Shown: positions 13,800 to 29,200, numbered from the stretch's first letter. The stretch is DNA of 64,000 bases from Taudactylus pleione (GCA_031769625.1 JAUIMM010001248.1:62001-126000); one strand, 5' to 3'. A program made the numbers and translations. The notes: a model not told the origin generated them from the sequence alone.

Positions 13800-16700
13800 T
13801 ATGCGCCTGGGTTACACCAGGAGAGAACAGTAGTATATGTGCCTGGGTTACACCAGGAGAGAACAGTAGTATATGTGCCTGGGTTACACCAGGAGAGAAC
13901 AGTAGTATATGTGCCTGGGTTTACACAAGCAGAGAACAGTAGTATATGTGCCTGGGTTACACCGGGAGAGAACAGTAGTATATGTGCCTGGGTTACACCG
14001 GGAGAGAACAGTAGTATATGTCCCTGGGTTACACCAGGAGAGAACACTAGTATATGTGCCTGGGTTTACACAAGGAGAGAACAGTAGTATATGTGCCTGG
14101 GTTACACCGGGAGAGAACAGTAGTATATGTGCCTGGGTTACACCGGGAGAGAACAGTAGTATATGTGCCTGGGTTACACCGGGAGAGAACAGTAGTGTAT
14201 GTGCCTGGGTTACACCGGGAGAGAACAGTAGTGTATGTGCCAGGGTTACACCGGGAGAGATGGGTTACACCGGGAGAGAACAGTAGTATATGCGCCTAGG
14301 TTACACCGGGAGTGAACAGTAGTATATGTGCCTGGGTTACACCAGGAGAGAACAGTAGTATATGTGCCTGGGTTACACCAGGAGAGAAGAGTAGTATATG
14401 TGCCTGGGTTACACCAGGATAGAACAGTAGTATATGTGCCTGGGTTACACCAGGAGAGAACAGTAGTATATGTGCCTGGGTTACACCGGGAGAGAGCAGT
14501 AGTATATGTGCCAGTGTTACACCAGGAGAGAACAGAAGTATATGTGCCTGGGTTACACCAGGAGAGAACAGTAGTAGATGTGTTTGGGTTACACCAGGAG
14601 AGAGCAGTAGTATACAGGTATGTGCCTGGGTTACACCAGGAGAGAACAGTAGTATATGTGCCTTGGTTACACCAGGAGATAACAGTAGTATATGTATTTG
14701 GGTTACACAGGAGAGAATAGTAGTATATGTGCCTTGGTTACACCGGGAGGGAACTGTAGTATATGTGCCTGGGTTACACCAGGAGAGAACAGTAGTATAT
14801 GTGCCTGGGTTACACCAGGAGAGAACAGTAGTATATGTGCCTGGGTTACACCAGGAGAGAACAGTAGTATATGTGCCTGGTTTACACCAGGAGAGAACAG
14901 TAGTATATGTGTTTGGGTTACACCAGGAGAGAGCAGTAGTATATGTGCCTTGGTTACACCAGGAGAGAACAGTAGTATATGTGCCTGGGTTACACCAGGA
15001 GAGAGCATTAATATATGAGCCTGGGTTACACCAGGATAGAGCAGTAGTATATGTGCCTGGGTTATACCAGGAGAGAACAGTAGTATATGTGTCTGGGTTA
15101 CACCAGGAGAAAACAGTAGTATATGTGCCTGGGTTACACCGGGAGAGAACATTAGTATATGTGCCTGGGTTACACCGGGAGAGAACAGTAGTATATGTGC
15201 CTGGGTTACACTGGGAGAGAACAGTAGTATATGTATTTGGGTTACACCAGGAGAGAACAGTAGTATATGTGTCTGGGTTACACCGGGAGAGAACAGTAGT
15301 ATATGTGCCTGGGTTACACCAGGAGAGAACAGTAGTATATGTGCCTGGGTTACACCAGGAGAGAACAGTAGTGTATGTGCCTGGGTTACACCAGGAGAGA
15401 GCAGTAGTGTATGTGCCTGGGTTATACCAGGAGAGAACAGTAGTATATGTGCCTGGGTTACACCAGGAGAGAACAGTAGTATATGTGCCTGGGTTATACC
15501 AGGAGAGAACAGTAGTATATGTGCATGGGTTACACCAGCAGAGAACAGTAGTATATGTGCCTTGGTTACACCAGGAGAGAACAGTAGTATATGTGCCTGG
15601 GTTACACCAGGAGAGAACAGTAGTGTATGCGCCTGGGTTACACCAGGAGAGAACAGTAGTGTATGTGCCTGGGTTACACCAGGAGAGGACAGTAGTGTAT
15701 GTGCCTGGGTTACACCAGGAGAGAACAGTAGTATATGTGCCTGGGTTACACCTGGAGAGAACAGTAGTATATGTGCCTGGGTTACACCAGGAGAGAGCAG
15801 TAGTTTATGTGCCTGGGTTACACCAGGAGAGAACAGTAGTATATGTGCCTGGTTTACACCAGGAGAGAACAGTAGTATATGTGTTTGGGTTACACCAGGA
15901 GAGAGCAGTAGTTTATGTGCCTTGGTTACACCAGGAGAGAACATTAGTATATGCGCCTGGGTTACACCAGGAGAGAGCATTAATATATGCGCCTGGGTTA
16001 CACCAGGAGAGAGCAGTAGTATATGTGCCTGGGTTATACCAGGAGAGAACAGTAGTATATGTGTCTGGGTTACACCAGGAGAGAACAGTAGTATATGTGC
16101 CTGGGTTACACCAGGAGAGAACAGTAGTATATGTGTTTGGGTTACACCAGGAGAGAGCAGTAGTATATGTTCCTGGGTTACACCAGGAGAGAACAGTAGT
16201 ATATGCGCCTGGGTTACACCAGGAGAGAGCATTAGTATATGTGCCTGGGTTACACCAGGAGAGAACAGTAGTATATGTGCCTGGGTAATACCAGGAAAGA
16301 ACAGTAGTATATGTTTCTGGGTTACACCAGGAGAGAGCAGTAGTATATGCGCCTGGTTTACACCAGGAGAGAACAGTAGTATATGCGCCTGGGTTACACC
16401 GGGATAGAACAGTAGTATATGTACCTGGGTTACACAAGGAGAGAACAGTAGTATATGTGCCTGGTTTATACCAGGAGAGAACAGTAGTATATGTTTCTGG
16501 GTTACACCAGGCGAGAACAGTAGTATATGTGCCTGGGTTACACCGGGAGAGAACAGTAGTATATGCGCCTGGGTTACACCAGGAGAGAACAGTAGTATTT
16601 GCGCCTGGGTTACACCGGGATAGAATAGTAGTATATGTGCCTGGGTTACACAAGGAGAGAACAGTAGTATATGTGCCTGGGTTACACCAGGAGAGAACAG

Positions 16701-19700
16701 TAGTATATGTGCCTGGGTTAGACCGGGAGAGAACAGTAGTATATGTGCCTGGGTTACACCGGGAGAGAACAGTAATGTATGTGCCTGGGTTACACCGGGA
16801 GAGAACAGTAGTGTATGTGCCTGGGTTACACCGGGAGAGAACAGTAGTGTATGTGCCTGGGTTACACCGGGAGAGAACAGTAGTGTATGTGCCTGGGTTA
16901 CACCGGGAGAGAAGAGTAGTATATGTGCCTGGGTTACACCAGGAGAGAGCAGTAATATATGTGCCTGGGTTACACCAGGAGAGAACAGTAGTATATGTGC
17001 CTGGGTTACACCAGGAGAGAACAGTAGTGTATGTGCCTGGGTTACACCGGGAGAGAACAGTAGTGTATGTGCCTGGGTTACACCGGGAGAGAACAGTAAT
17101 ATATGTGCCTGGGTTACACCAGGAGAGAACAGTAGTATATGTGCCTGGGTTACACCGGGAGAGAACAGTAGTATATGTGTTTGGGTTACACCGGGAGAGA
17201 ACAGTAGTGTATGCGCCTGGGTTACACCAGGAGAGAACAGTAGTATATGTGCCTGGGTTACACCAGGACAGAACAGTAGTATATGTGCCTGGGTTACACC
17301 AGGAGAGAACAGTAGTATATGTGCCTGGGTTTACACAAGGAGAGAACAGTAGTATATGTGCCTGGGTTACACCGGGAGAGAACAGTAGTATATGTGCCTG
17401 GGTTACACCGGGAGAGAACAGTAGTATATGTCCCTGGGTTACACCAGGAGAGAACAGTAGTATATGTGCCTGGGTTTACACAAGGAGAGAACAGTAGTAT
17501 ATGTACCTGGGTTAAACCGGGAGAGAACAGTAGTATATGTGCCTGGGTTACACCGGGAGAGAACAGTAGTATATGTGCCTGGGTTACACCGGGAGAGAAC
17601 AGTAGAGTATGTGCCTGGGTTACACCGGGAGAGAACAGTAGTGTATGTGCCTGGGTTACACCGGGAGAGATGGGTTACACCGGGAGAGAACAGTAGTATA
17701 TGCGCCTAGGTTACACCGAGAGTGAACAGTAGTATATGTGCCTGGGTTACACCAGGAGAGAACAGTAGTATATGTGCCTGGGTTACACCAGGAGAGAAGA
17801 GTAGTATATGTGCCTGGGTTACACCAGGATAGAACAGTAGTATATGTGCCTGGGTTACACCAGGAGAGAACAGTAGTATATGTGCCTGGGTTACACCGGG
17901 AGAGAGCAGTAGTATATGTGCCAGGGTTACACCAGGAGAGAACAGAAGTATATGTGCCTGGGTTACACCAGGAGAGAACAGTAGTAGATGTGTTTGGGTT
18001 ACACCAGGAGAGAGCAGTAGTATACAGGTATGTGCCTGGGTTACACCAGGAGATAACAGTAGTATATGTATTTGGGTTACACAGGAGAGAATAGTAGTAT
18101 ATGTGCCTTGGTTACACCGGGAGGGAACTGTAGTATATGTGCCTGGGTTACACCAGGAGAGAACAGTAGTATATGTGCCTGGGTTACACCAGGAGAGAAC
18201 AGTAGTATATGTGCCTGGGTTACACCAGGAGAGAACAGTAGTATATGTGCCTGGTTTACACCAGGAGAGAACAGTAGTATATGTGTTTGGGTTACACCAG
18301 GAGAGAGCAGTAGTATATGTGCCTTGGTTACACCAGGAGAGAACAGTAGTATATGTGCCTGGGTTACACCAGGAGAGAGCATTAATATATGAGCCTGGGT
18401 TACTCCAGGATAGAGCAGTAGTATATGTGCCTGGGTTATACCAGGAGAGAACAGTAGTATATGTGTCTGGGTTACACCAGGAGAAAACAGAAGTATATGT
18501 GCCTGGGTTACACCGTGAGAGAACAGTAGTATATGTGCCTGGGTTACACCGGGAGAGAACAGTAGTATATGTGCCTGGGTTACACTGGGAGAGAACAGTA
18601 GTATATGTATTTGGGTTACACCAGGAGAGAACAGTAGTATATGTGTCTGGGTTACACCGGGAGAGAACAGTAGTATATGTGCCTGGGTTACACCAGGAGA
18701 GAGCAGTAGTATATGTGCCTTGGTTACACCAGGAGAGAACAGTAGTATATGTGCCTGGGTTACACCAGGAGAGAGCATTAATATATGAGCCTGGGTTACT
18801 CCAGGATAGAGCAGTAGTATATGTGCCTGGGTTATACCAGGAGAGAACAGTAGTATATGTGTCTGGGTTACACCAGGAGAAAACAGAAGTATATGTGCCT
18901 GGGTTACACCGTGAGAGAACAGTAGTATATGTGCCTGGGTTACACCGGGAGAGAACAGTAGTATATGTGCCTGGGTTACACTGGGAGAGAACAGTAGTAT
19001 ATGTATTTGGGTTACACCAGGAGAGAACAGTAGTATATATGTCTGGGTTACACCGGGAGAGAACAGTAGTATATGTGCCTGGGTTACACCAGGAGAGAAC
19101 AGTAGTATATGTGCCTGGGTTACACCAGGAGAGAACAGTAGTGTATGTGCCTGGGTTACACCAGGAGAGAGCAGTAGTGTATGTGCCTGGGTTATACCAG
19201 GAGAGAACAGTAGTATATGTGCCTGGGTTACACCAGGAGAGAACAGTAGTATATGTGCCTGGGTTATACCAGGAGAGAACAGTAGTATATGTGCATGGGT
19301 TACACCAGCAGAGAACAGTAGTATATGTGCCTTGGTTACACCAGGAGAGAACAGTAGTATATGTGCCTGGGTTACACCAGGAGAGAACAGTAGTGTATGC
19401 GCCTGGGTTACACCAGGAGAGAACAGTAGTGTATGTGCCTGGGTTACACCAGGAGAGGACAGTAGTGTATGTGCCTGGGTTACACGAGGAGAGAACAGTA
19501 GTATATGTGCCTGGGTTACACCTGGAGAGAACAGTAGTATATGTGCCTGGGTTACACCAGGAGAGAACAGTAGTATATGTGCCTGGGTTACACCAGGAGA
19601 GAACAGTAGTATATGTGTTTGGGTTACACCAGGAGAGAGCAGTAGTATATGTGCCTTGGTTACACCAAGAGAGAACATTAGTATATGCACCTGGGTTACA

Positions 19701-21250
19701 CCAGGAGAGAGCATTAATATATGCGCCTGGGTTACACCAGGAGAGAGCAGTAGTATATGTGCCTGGGTTATACCAGGAGAGAACAGTAGTATATGTGTCT
19801 GGGTTACACCAGGAGAGAACAGTAGTATATGTGCCTGGGTTACACCAGGAGAGAACAGTAGTATATGTGTTTGGGTTACACCAGGAGAGAGCAGTAGTAT
19901 ATGTTCCTGGGTTACACCAGGAGAGAACAGTAGTATATGCGCCTGGGTTACACCAGGAGAGAGCATTAGTATATGTGCCTGGGTTACACCAGGAGAGAAC
20001 AGTAGTATATGTGCCTGGGTAATACCAGGAAAGAACAGTAGTATATGTTTCTGGGTTACAACAGGAGAGAGCAGTAGTATATGCGCCTGGTTTACACCGG
20101 GAGAGAACAGTAGTATATGCGCCTGGGTTACACAAGGAGAGAACAGTAGTATATGCGCCTGGGTTACACCGGGATAGAACAGTAGTATATGTGCCTGGGT
20201 TACACAAGGAGAGAACAGTAGTATATGTGCCTGGTTTATACCAGGAGAGAACAGTAGTATATGTTTCTGGGTTACACCAGGCGAGAACAGTAGTATATGT
20301 GCCTGGGTTACACCGGGAGAGAACAGTAGTATATGCGCCTGGGTTACACCAGGAGAGAACAGTAGTATTTGCGCCTGGGTTACACCGGGATAGAATAGTA
20401 GTATATGTGCCTGGGTTACACAAGGAGAGAACAGTAGTATATGTGCCTGGGTTACACCAGGAGAGAACAGTAGTATATGTGCCTGGGTTACACCGGGAGA
20501 GAACAGTAATGTATGTGCCTGGGTTACACCGGGAGAGAACAGTAGTGTATGTGCCTGGGTTACACCGGGAGAGAACAGTAGTGTATGTGCCTGGGTTACA
20601 CCGGGAGAGAACAGTAGTGTATGTGCCTGGGTTACACCGGGAGAGAAGAGTAGTATATGTGCCTGGGTTACACCAGGAGAGAGCAGTAATATATGTGCCT
20701 GGGTTACACCAGGAGAGAACAGTAGTATATGTGCCTGGGTTACACCAGGAGAGAACAGTAGTGTATGTGCCTGGGTTACACCGGGAGAGAACAGTAGTGA
20801 ATGTGCCTGGGTTACACCGGGAGAGAACAGTAATATATGTGCCTGGGTTACACCAGGAGAGAACAGTAGTATATGTGCCTGGGTTACACCGGGAGAGAAC
20901 AGTAATGTATGTGCCTGGGTTACACCGGGAGAGAACAGTAGTGTATGTGCCTGGTTTACACCGGGAGAGAACAGTAGTGTATGTGCCTGGGTTACACCGG
21001 GAGAGAACAGTAGTGTATGTGCCTGGGTTACACCGGGAGAGAAGAGTAGTATATGTGCCTGGGTTACACCAGGAGAGAGCAGTAATATATGTGCCTGGGT
21101 TACACCAGGAGAGAACAGTAGTATATGTGCCTGGGTTACACCAGGAGAGAACAGTAGTGTATGTGCCTGGGTTACACCGGGAGAGAACAGTAGTGTATGT
21201 GCCTGGGTTACACCGGGAGAGAACAGTAATATATGTGCCTGGGTTACACC
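13800..21250. repeat. Pair of about 3.4-3.8-kb higher-order blocks in the 36-bp array
   Basis: The segment from about 13.8 to 17.3 kb recurs from about 17.2 to 21.2 kb. Private markers repeat at an offset of 3,410 bp (truncated unit 14258/17670), then 3,374 bp after loss of one 36-bp unit in the second copy, then 3,770 bp after an extra 396-bp (11-unit) duplication in the second copy. The 396-bp duplication is visible as the two GAGCCTGGGTTACTCC runs near 18,390 and 18,786. A further 396-bp duplication occurs at about 20.5-21.25 kb, with AGTAATGTATG near 20,506 and 20,902. Confidence 0.8.
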
Positions 21251-21599
21251 AGGAGAGAACAGTAGTATAAGTGCCTGGGTTACACCGGGAGAGAACAGTA
21301 GTATATGTGCCTGGGTTACACCGGGAGAGAACAGTAGTATATGTGTTTGGGTTACACCGGGAGAGAACAATAGTATATGTGCCTGGGTTACACCAGGAGA
21401 GAACAGTAGTATATGTGCCTGGGTTTACACAAGGAGAGAACAGTAGTATATGTGCCTGGGTTACACCGGGAGAGAACAGTAGTATATGTGCCTGGGTTAC
21501 ACCGGGAGAGAACAGTAGTATATGTGCCTGGGTTACACCGGGAGAGAACAGTAGTGTATGTGCCTGGGTTACACCGTTAGAGAACAGTAGTGTATGTGC

Positions 21600-24500
21600 C
21601 TGGGTTACACCGGGAGAGATGGGTTACACCGGGAGAGAACAGTAGTATATGCGCCTAGGTTACACCGGGAGTGAACAGTAGTATATGTGCCTGGGTTACA
21701 CCAGGAGAGAACAGTAGTATATGTGCCTGGGTTACACCAGGAGAGAAGAGTAGTATATGTGCCTGGGTTACACCAGGATAGAACAGTAGTATATGTGCCT
21801 GGGTTACACCAGGAGAGAACAGTAGTATATGTGCCTGGGTTACACCGGGAGAGAGCAGTAGTATATGTGTTTGGGTTACACCAGGAGAGAGCAGTAGTAT
21901 ACAGGTATGTGCCTGGCTTACACCAGGAGAGAACAGTAGTATATGTGCCTTGGTTACACCAGGAGATAACAGTAGTATATGTATTTGGGTTAAACAGGAG
22001 AGAACAGTAGTATATGTGCCTTGGTTACACCGGGAGGGAACTGTAGTATATGTGCCTGGGTTACACCAGGAGAGAACAGTAGTATATGTGTTTGGGTTAC
22101 ACCAGGAGAGAGCAGTAGTATATGTGCCTTGGTTACACCGGGAGGGAACTGTAGTATATGTGCCTGTGTTACACCAGGAGAGAACAGTAGTATATGTGTT
22201 TGGGTTACACCAGGAGAGAGCAGTAGTATATGTGCCTTGGTTACACCAGGAGAGAACAGTAGTATATGTGCCTGGGTTACACCGGGAGAGAGCATTAATA
22301 TATACGCCTGGGTTACACCAGGAGAGAGCAGAAGTATATGTGCCTGGGTTATACCAGGAGAGAACAGTAGTATATGTGTCTGGGTTACACCAGGAGAAAA
22401 CAGTAGTATATGTGCCTGGGTTACACCGGGAGAGAACAGTAGTATATGTGCCTGGGTTACACCAGGAGAGGACAGTAGTATATGTGCCTGGGTTACACCA
22501 GGAGAGAGCAGTAGTATATGTGCCTGGGTTACACCAGGAGAGAACAGTAGTATATGTGCCTGGGTTACACCGGGAGAGAGCAGTAGTGTATGTGCCTGGG
22601 TTACACCGGGAGAGAACAGTAGTATATGTGCCTGGGTTACACTGGGAGAGAACAGTAGTATATGTGCCTGGGTTACACCGGGAGAGAGCAGTAGTGTATG
22701 TGCCTGGGTTATACCAGGAGAGAACAGTAGTATATGTGTCTGGGTTACACCAGGAGAAAACAGTAGTATATGTGCCTGGGTTACACCGGGAGAGAACAGT
22801 AGTATATGGGCCTGGGTTACACCAGGAGAGAACAGTAGTATATGTGCCTGGGTTACACCAGGAGAGAACAGTAGTATATGTGCCTGGGTTACACCAGGAG
22901 AGAGCAGTAGTATATGCGCCTGGGTTACACCAGGAGAGAACAGTAGTATTTGCGCCTGGGTTACACCGGGATAGAATAGTAGTATATGTGCCTGGGTTAC
23001 ACAAGGAGAGAACAGTAGTATATGTGCCTGGGTTACACCAGGAGAGAACAGTAGTATATGTGCCTGGGTTACACCGGGAGAGAACAGTAGTATATGTGCC
23101 TGGGTTACACCGGGAGAGAACAGTAGTGTATGTGCCTGGGTTACACCGGGAGAGAACAGTAGTGTATGTGCCTGGGTTACACCGGGAGAGAACAGTAGTG
23201 TATGTGCCTGGGTTACACCGGGAGAGAACAGTAGTGTATGTGCCTGGGTTACACTGGGAGAGAACAGTAGTATATGTGCCTGGGTTACACCGGGAGAGAA
23301 GAGTAGTATATGTGCCTGGGTTACACCAGGAGAGAGCAGTAATATATGTGCCTGGGTTACACCAGGAGAGAACAGTAGTATATGTGCCTGGGTTACACCA
23401 GGAGAGGACAGTAGTGTATGTGCCTGGGTTACACCGGGAGAGAACAGTAGTGTATGTGCCTGGGTTACACCGGGAGAGAACAGTAATATATGTGCCTGGG
23501 TTACACCAGGAGAGAACAGTAGTATATGTGCCTGGGTTACACCGGGAGAGAACAGTAGTATATGTGCCTGGGTTACACCGGGAGAGATGGGTTACACCGG
23601 GAGAGAACAGTAGTATATGCGCCTAGGTTACAACGTGAGTGAACAGTAGTATATGTGCCTGGGTTACACCAGGAGAGAACAGTAGTATATGTGCCTGGGT
23701 TACACCAGGAGAGAACAGTAGTGTATGTGCCTGGGTTACACCGGGAGAGAACAGTAGTGTATGTGCCTGGGTTACACCGGGAGAGAACAGTAATATATGT
23801 GCCTGGGTTACACCAGGAGAGAACAGTAGTATAAGTGCCTGGGTTACACCGGGAGAGAACAGTAGTATATGTGCCTGGGTTACACCGGGAGAGAACAGTA
23901 GTATATGTGTTTGGGTTACACCGGGAGAGAACAATAGTATATGTGCCTGGGTTACACCAGGAGAGAACAGTAGTATATGTGCCTGGGTTTACACAAGGAG
24001 AGAACAGTAGTATATGTGCCTGGGTTACACCGGGAGAGAACAGTAGTATATGTGCCTGGGTTACACCGGGAGAGAACAGTAGTATATGTGCCTGGGTTAC
24101 ACCGGGAGAGAACAGTAGTGTATGTGCCTGGGTTACACCGGTAGAGAACAGTAGTGTATGTGCCTGGGTTACACCGGGAGAGATGGGTTACACCGGGAGA
24201 GAACAGTAGTATATGCGCCTAGGTTACACCGGGAGTGAACAGTAGTATATGTGCCTGGGTTACACCAGGAGAGAACAGTAGTATATGTGCCTGGGTTACA
24301 CCAGGAGAGAAGAGTAGTATATGTGCCTGGGTTACACCAGGATAGAACAGTAGTATATGTGCCTGGGTTACACCAGGAGAGAACAGTAGTATATGTGCCT
24401 GGGTTACACCGGGAGAGAGCAGTAGTATATGTGTTTGGGTTACACCAGGAGAGAGCAGTAGTATACAGGTATGTGCCTGGCTTACACCAGGAGAGAACAG

Positions 24501-26260
24501 TAGTATATGTGCCTTGGTTACACCAGGAGATAACAGTAGTATATGTATTTGGGTTAAACAGGAGAGAACAGTAGTATATGTGCCTTGGTTACACCGGGAG
24601 GGAACTGTAGTATATGTGCCTGGGTTACACCAGGAGAGAACAGTAGTATATGTGTTTGGGTTACACCAGGAGAGAGCAGTAGTATATGTGCCTTGGTTAC
24701 ACCGGGAGGGAACTGTAGTATATGTGCCTGGGTTACACCAGGAGAGAACAGTAGTATATGTGTTTGGGTTACACCAGGAGAGAGCAGTAGTATATGTGCC
24801 TTGGTTACACCAGGAGAGAACAGTAGTATATGTGCCTGGGTTACACCGGGAGAGAGCATTAATATATGCGCCTGGGTTACACCAGGAGAGAGCAGAAGTA
24901 TATGTGCCTGGGTTATACCAGGAGAGAACAGTAGTATATGTGTCTGGGTTACACCAGGAGAAAACAGTAGTATATGTGCCTGGGTTACACCGGGAGAGAA
25001 CAGTAGTATATGTGCCTGGGTTACACCAGGAGAGGACAGTAGTATATGTGCCTGGGTTACACCAGGAGAGAGCAGTAGTATATGTGCCTGGGTTACACCA
25101 GGAGAGAACAGTAGTATATGTGCCTGGGTTACACCGGGAGAGAGCAGTAGTGTATGTGCCTGGGTTACACCGGGAGAGAACAGTAGTATATGTGCCTGGG
25201 TTACACTGGGAGAGAACAGTAGTATATGTGCCTGGGTTACACCGGGAGAGAGCAGTAGTGTATGTGCCTGGGTTATACCAGGAGAGAACAGTAGTATATG
25301 TGTCTGGGTTACACCAGGAGAAAACAGTAGTATATGTGCCTGGGTTACACCGGGAGAGAACAGTAGTATATGGGCCTGGGTTACACCAGGAGAGAACAGT
25401 AGTATATGTGCCTGGGTTACACCAGGAGAGAACAGTAGTATATGTGCCTGGGTTACACCAGGAGAGAGCAGTAGTATATGCGCCTGGGTTACACCAGGAG
25501 AGAACAGTAGTATTTGCGCCTGGGTTACACCGGGATAGAATAGTAGTATATGTGCCTGGGTTACACAAGGAGAGAACAGTAGTATATGTGCCTGGGTTAC
25601 ACCAGGAGAGAACAGTAGTATATGTGCCTGGGTTACACCGGGAGAGAACAGTAGTATATGTGCCTGGGTTACACCGGGAGAGAACAGTAGTGTATGTGCC
25701 TGGGTTACACCGGGAGAGAACAGTAGTGTATGTGCCTGGGTTACACCGGGAGAGAACAGTAGTGTATGTGCCTGGGTTACACCGGGAGAGAACAGTAGTG
25801 TATGTGCCTGGGTTACACTGGGAGAGAACAGTAGTATATGTGCCTGGGTTACACCGGGAGAGAAGAGTAGTATATGTGCCTGGGTTACACCAGGAGAGAG
25901 CAGTAATATATGTACCTGGGTTACACCAGGAGAGAACAGTAGTATATGTGCCTGGGTTACACCAGGAGAGAACAGTAGTGTATGTGCCTGGGTTACACCG
26001 GGAGAGAACAGTAGTGTATGTGCCTGGGTTACACCGGGAGAGAACAGTAATATATGTGCCTGGGTTACACCAGGAGAGAACAGTAGTATATGTGCCTGGG
26101 TTACACCGGGAGAGAACAGTAGTATATGTGCCTGGGTTACACCGGGAGAGATGGGTTACACCGGGAGAGAACAGTAGTATATGCGCCTAGGTTACAACGT
26201 GAGTGAACAGTAGTATATGTGCCTGGGTTACACCAGGAGAGAACAGTAGTATATGTGCCT
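21600..26260. repeat. 2,564-bp higher-order duplication in the 36-bp array
   Basis: About 21.6-23.7 kb and 24.2-26.26 kb are near-identical at an offset of 2,564 bp. They share the order of truncated units, the TATACAGGTATG insertion unit (near 21,900 and 24,464), the GGGTTAAACAGG variant and a TATGGGCC variant. The first 449-codon antisense reading of each copy differs at only a few positions. This makes it one of the youngest-looking block duplications in the array. Confidence 0.85.
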
Positions 26261-29200
26261 GGGTTACACCAGGAGAGAAGAGTAGTATATGTGCCTGGGT
26301 TACACCAGGATAGAACAGTAGTATATGTGCCTGGGTTACACCAGCAAAGAACAGTAGTATATGTGCCTGGGTTACACCGGGAGAGAGCAGTAGTATATGT
26401 GCCTGGGTTACACCAGGAGAGAACAGAAGTATATGTGCATGGGTTACACCAGGAGAGAACAGTAGTATATGTGTTTGGGTTACACCAGGAGAGAGCAGTA
26501 GTATACAGGTATGTGCCTGGGTTACACCAGGAGAGAACAGTAGTATATGTGCCTTGGTTACACCAGGAGATAACAGTAGTATATGTATTTGGGTTACACA
26601 GGAGAAAACAGTAGTATATGTGCCTTGGTTACACCGGGAGGGAACTGTAGTATATGTGCCTGGGTTACACCAGGAGAGAACAGTAGTATATGTGTTTGGG
26701 TTACACCAGGAGAGAGCAGTAGTATATGTGCCTTGGTTACACCAGGAGAGAACAGTAGTATATGTGCCTGGGATACACCAGGAGAGAGCATTAATATATG
26801 CGCCTGGGTTACACCAGGAGAGAGCAGTAGTATATGTGCCTGGGTAATACCAGGAGAGAACAGTAGTATATGTGTCTGGGTTACACCAGGAGAAAACAGT
26901 AGTATATGTGCCTGGGTTACACCGGGAGAGAACAGTAGTATATGTGCCTGGGTTACACCAGGAGAGGACAGTAGTATATGTGCCTGGGTTACACCAGGAG
27001 AGAGCAGTAGTATATGTGCCTGGGTTACACCGGGAGAGAAGAGTAGTATATGTGCCTGGGTTACACCAGGAGAGAGCAGTAATATATGTGCCTGGGTTAC
27101 ACCAGGAGAGAACAGTAGTATATGTGCCTGGGTTACACCAGGAGAGAACAGTAGTGTATGTGCCTGGGTTACACCGGGAGAGAACAGTAGTGTATGTGCC
27201 TGGGTTACACCGGGAGAGAACAGTAATATATGTGCCTGGGTTACACCAGGAGAGAACAGTAGTATATGTGCCTGGGTTACACCGGGAGAGAACAGTAGTA
27301 TATGTGCCTGGGTTACACCGGGAGAGATGGGTTACACCGGGAGAGAACAGTAGTATATGCGCCTAGGTTACAACGTGAGTGAACAGTAGTATATGTGCCT
27401 GGGTTACACCAGGAGAGAACAGTAGTATATGTGCCTGGGTTACACCAGGAGAGAAGAGTAGTATATGTGCCTGGGTTACACCAGGATAGAACAGTAGTAT
27501 ATGTGCCTGGGTTACACCAGGAAAGAACAGTAGTATATGTGCCTGGGTTACACCGGGAGAGAGCAGTAGTATATGTGCCTGGGTTACACCAGGAGAGAAC
27601 AGAAGTATATGTGCATGGGTTACACCAGGAGAGAACAGTAGTATATGTGTTTGGGTTACACCAGGAGAGAGCAGTAGTATACAGGTATGTGCCTGGGTTA
27701 CACCAGGAGAGAACAGTAGTATATGTGCCTTGGTTACACCAGGAGATAACAGTAGTATATGTATTTGGGTTACACAGGAGAAAACAGTAGTATATGTGCC
27801 TTGGTTACACCGGGAGGGAACTGTAGTATATGTGCCTGGGTTACACCAGGAGAGAACAGTAGTATATGTGTTTGGGTTACACCAGGAGAGAGCAGTAGTA
27901 TATGTGCCTTGGTTACACCAGGAGAGAACAGTAGTATATGTGCCTGGGATACACCAGGAGAGAGCATTAATATATGCGCCTGGGTTACACCAGGAGAGAG
28001 CAGTAGTATATGTGCCTGGGTAATACCAGGAGAGAACAGTAGTATATGTGTCTGGGTTACACCAGGAGAAAACAGTAGTATATGTGCCTGGGTTACACCA
28101 GGAGAGAACAGTAGTATATGTGCCTGCGTTACACCAGGAGAGGACAGTAGTATATGTGCCTGGGTTACACCAGGAGAGAGCAGTAGTATATGTGCCTGGG
28201 TTACACCGGGAGAGAACAGTAGTATATGTGCCTGGGTTACACCGGGAGAGAACAGTAGTATATGTGCCTGGGTTACACCGGGAGAGAGCAGTAGTGTATG
28301 TGCCTGGGTTATACCAGGAGAGAACAGTAGTATATGTGTCTGGGTTACACCAGGAGAAAACAGTAGTATATGGGCCTGGGTTACACCAGGAGAGAACAGT
28401 AGTATATGCGCCTGGGTTACACCAGGAGAGAACAGTAGTATATGTGCCTGGGTTACACCAGGAGAGAGCAGTAGTATATGCGCCTGGGTTACACCAGGAG
28501 AGAGCAGTAGTATTTGCGCCTGGGTTACACCGGGATAGAACAGTAGTATATGTGCCTGGGTTACACAAGGAGAGAACAGTAGTATATGTGCCTGGGTTAC
28601 ACCAGGAGAGAACAGTAGTATATGTGCCTGGGTTACACCGGGAGAGAACAGTAGTATATGTGCCTGGGTTACACCGGGAGAGAACAGTAGTGTATGTGCC
28701 TGGGTTACACCAGGAGAGGACAGTAGTATATGTGCCTGGGTTACACCAGGAGAGAGCAGTAGTATATGTGCCTGGGTTACACCAGGAGAGAACAGTAGTA
28801 TATGTGCCTGGGTTACACCGGGAGAGAGCAGTCGTGTATGTGCCTGGGTTACACCGGGAGAGAACAGTAATATATGTGCCTGGGTTACACTGGGAGAGAA
28901 CAGTAGTATATGTGCCTGGGTTACACCGGGAGAGAGCAGTAGTGTATGTGCCTGGGTTATACCAGGAGAGAACAGTAGTATATGTGTCTGGGTTACACCA
29001 GGAGAAAACAGTAGTATATGTGCCTGGGTTACACCGGGAGAGAACAGTAGTATATGGGCCTGGGTTACACCAGGAGAGAACAGTAGTATATGTGCCTGGG
29101 TTACACCAGGAGAGAACAGTAGTATATGCGCCTGGGTTACACCAGGAGAGAGCAGTAGTATATGCGCCTGGGTTACACCAGGAGAGAACAGTAGTATTTG

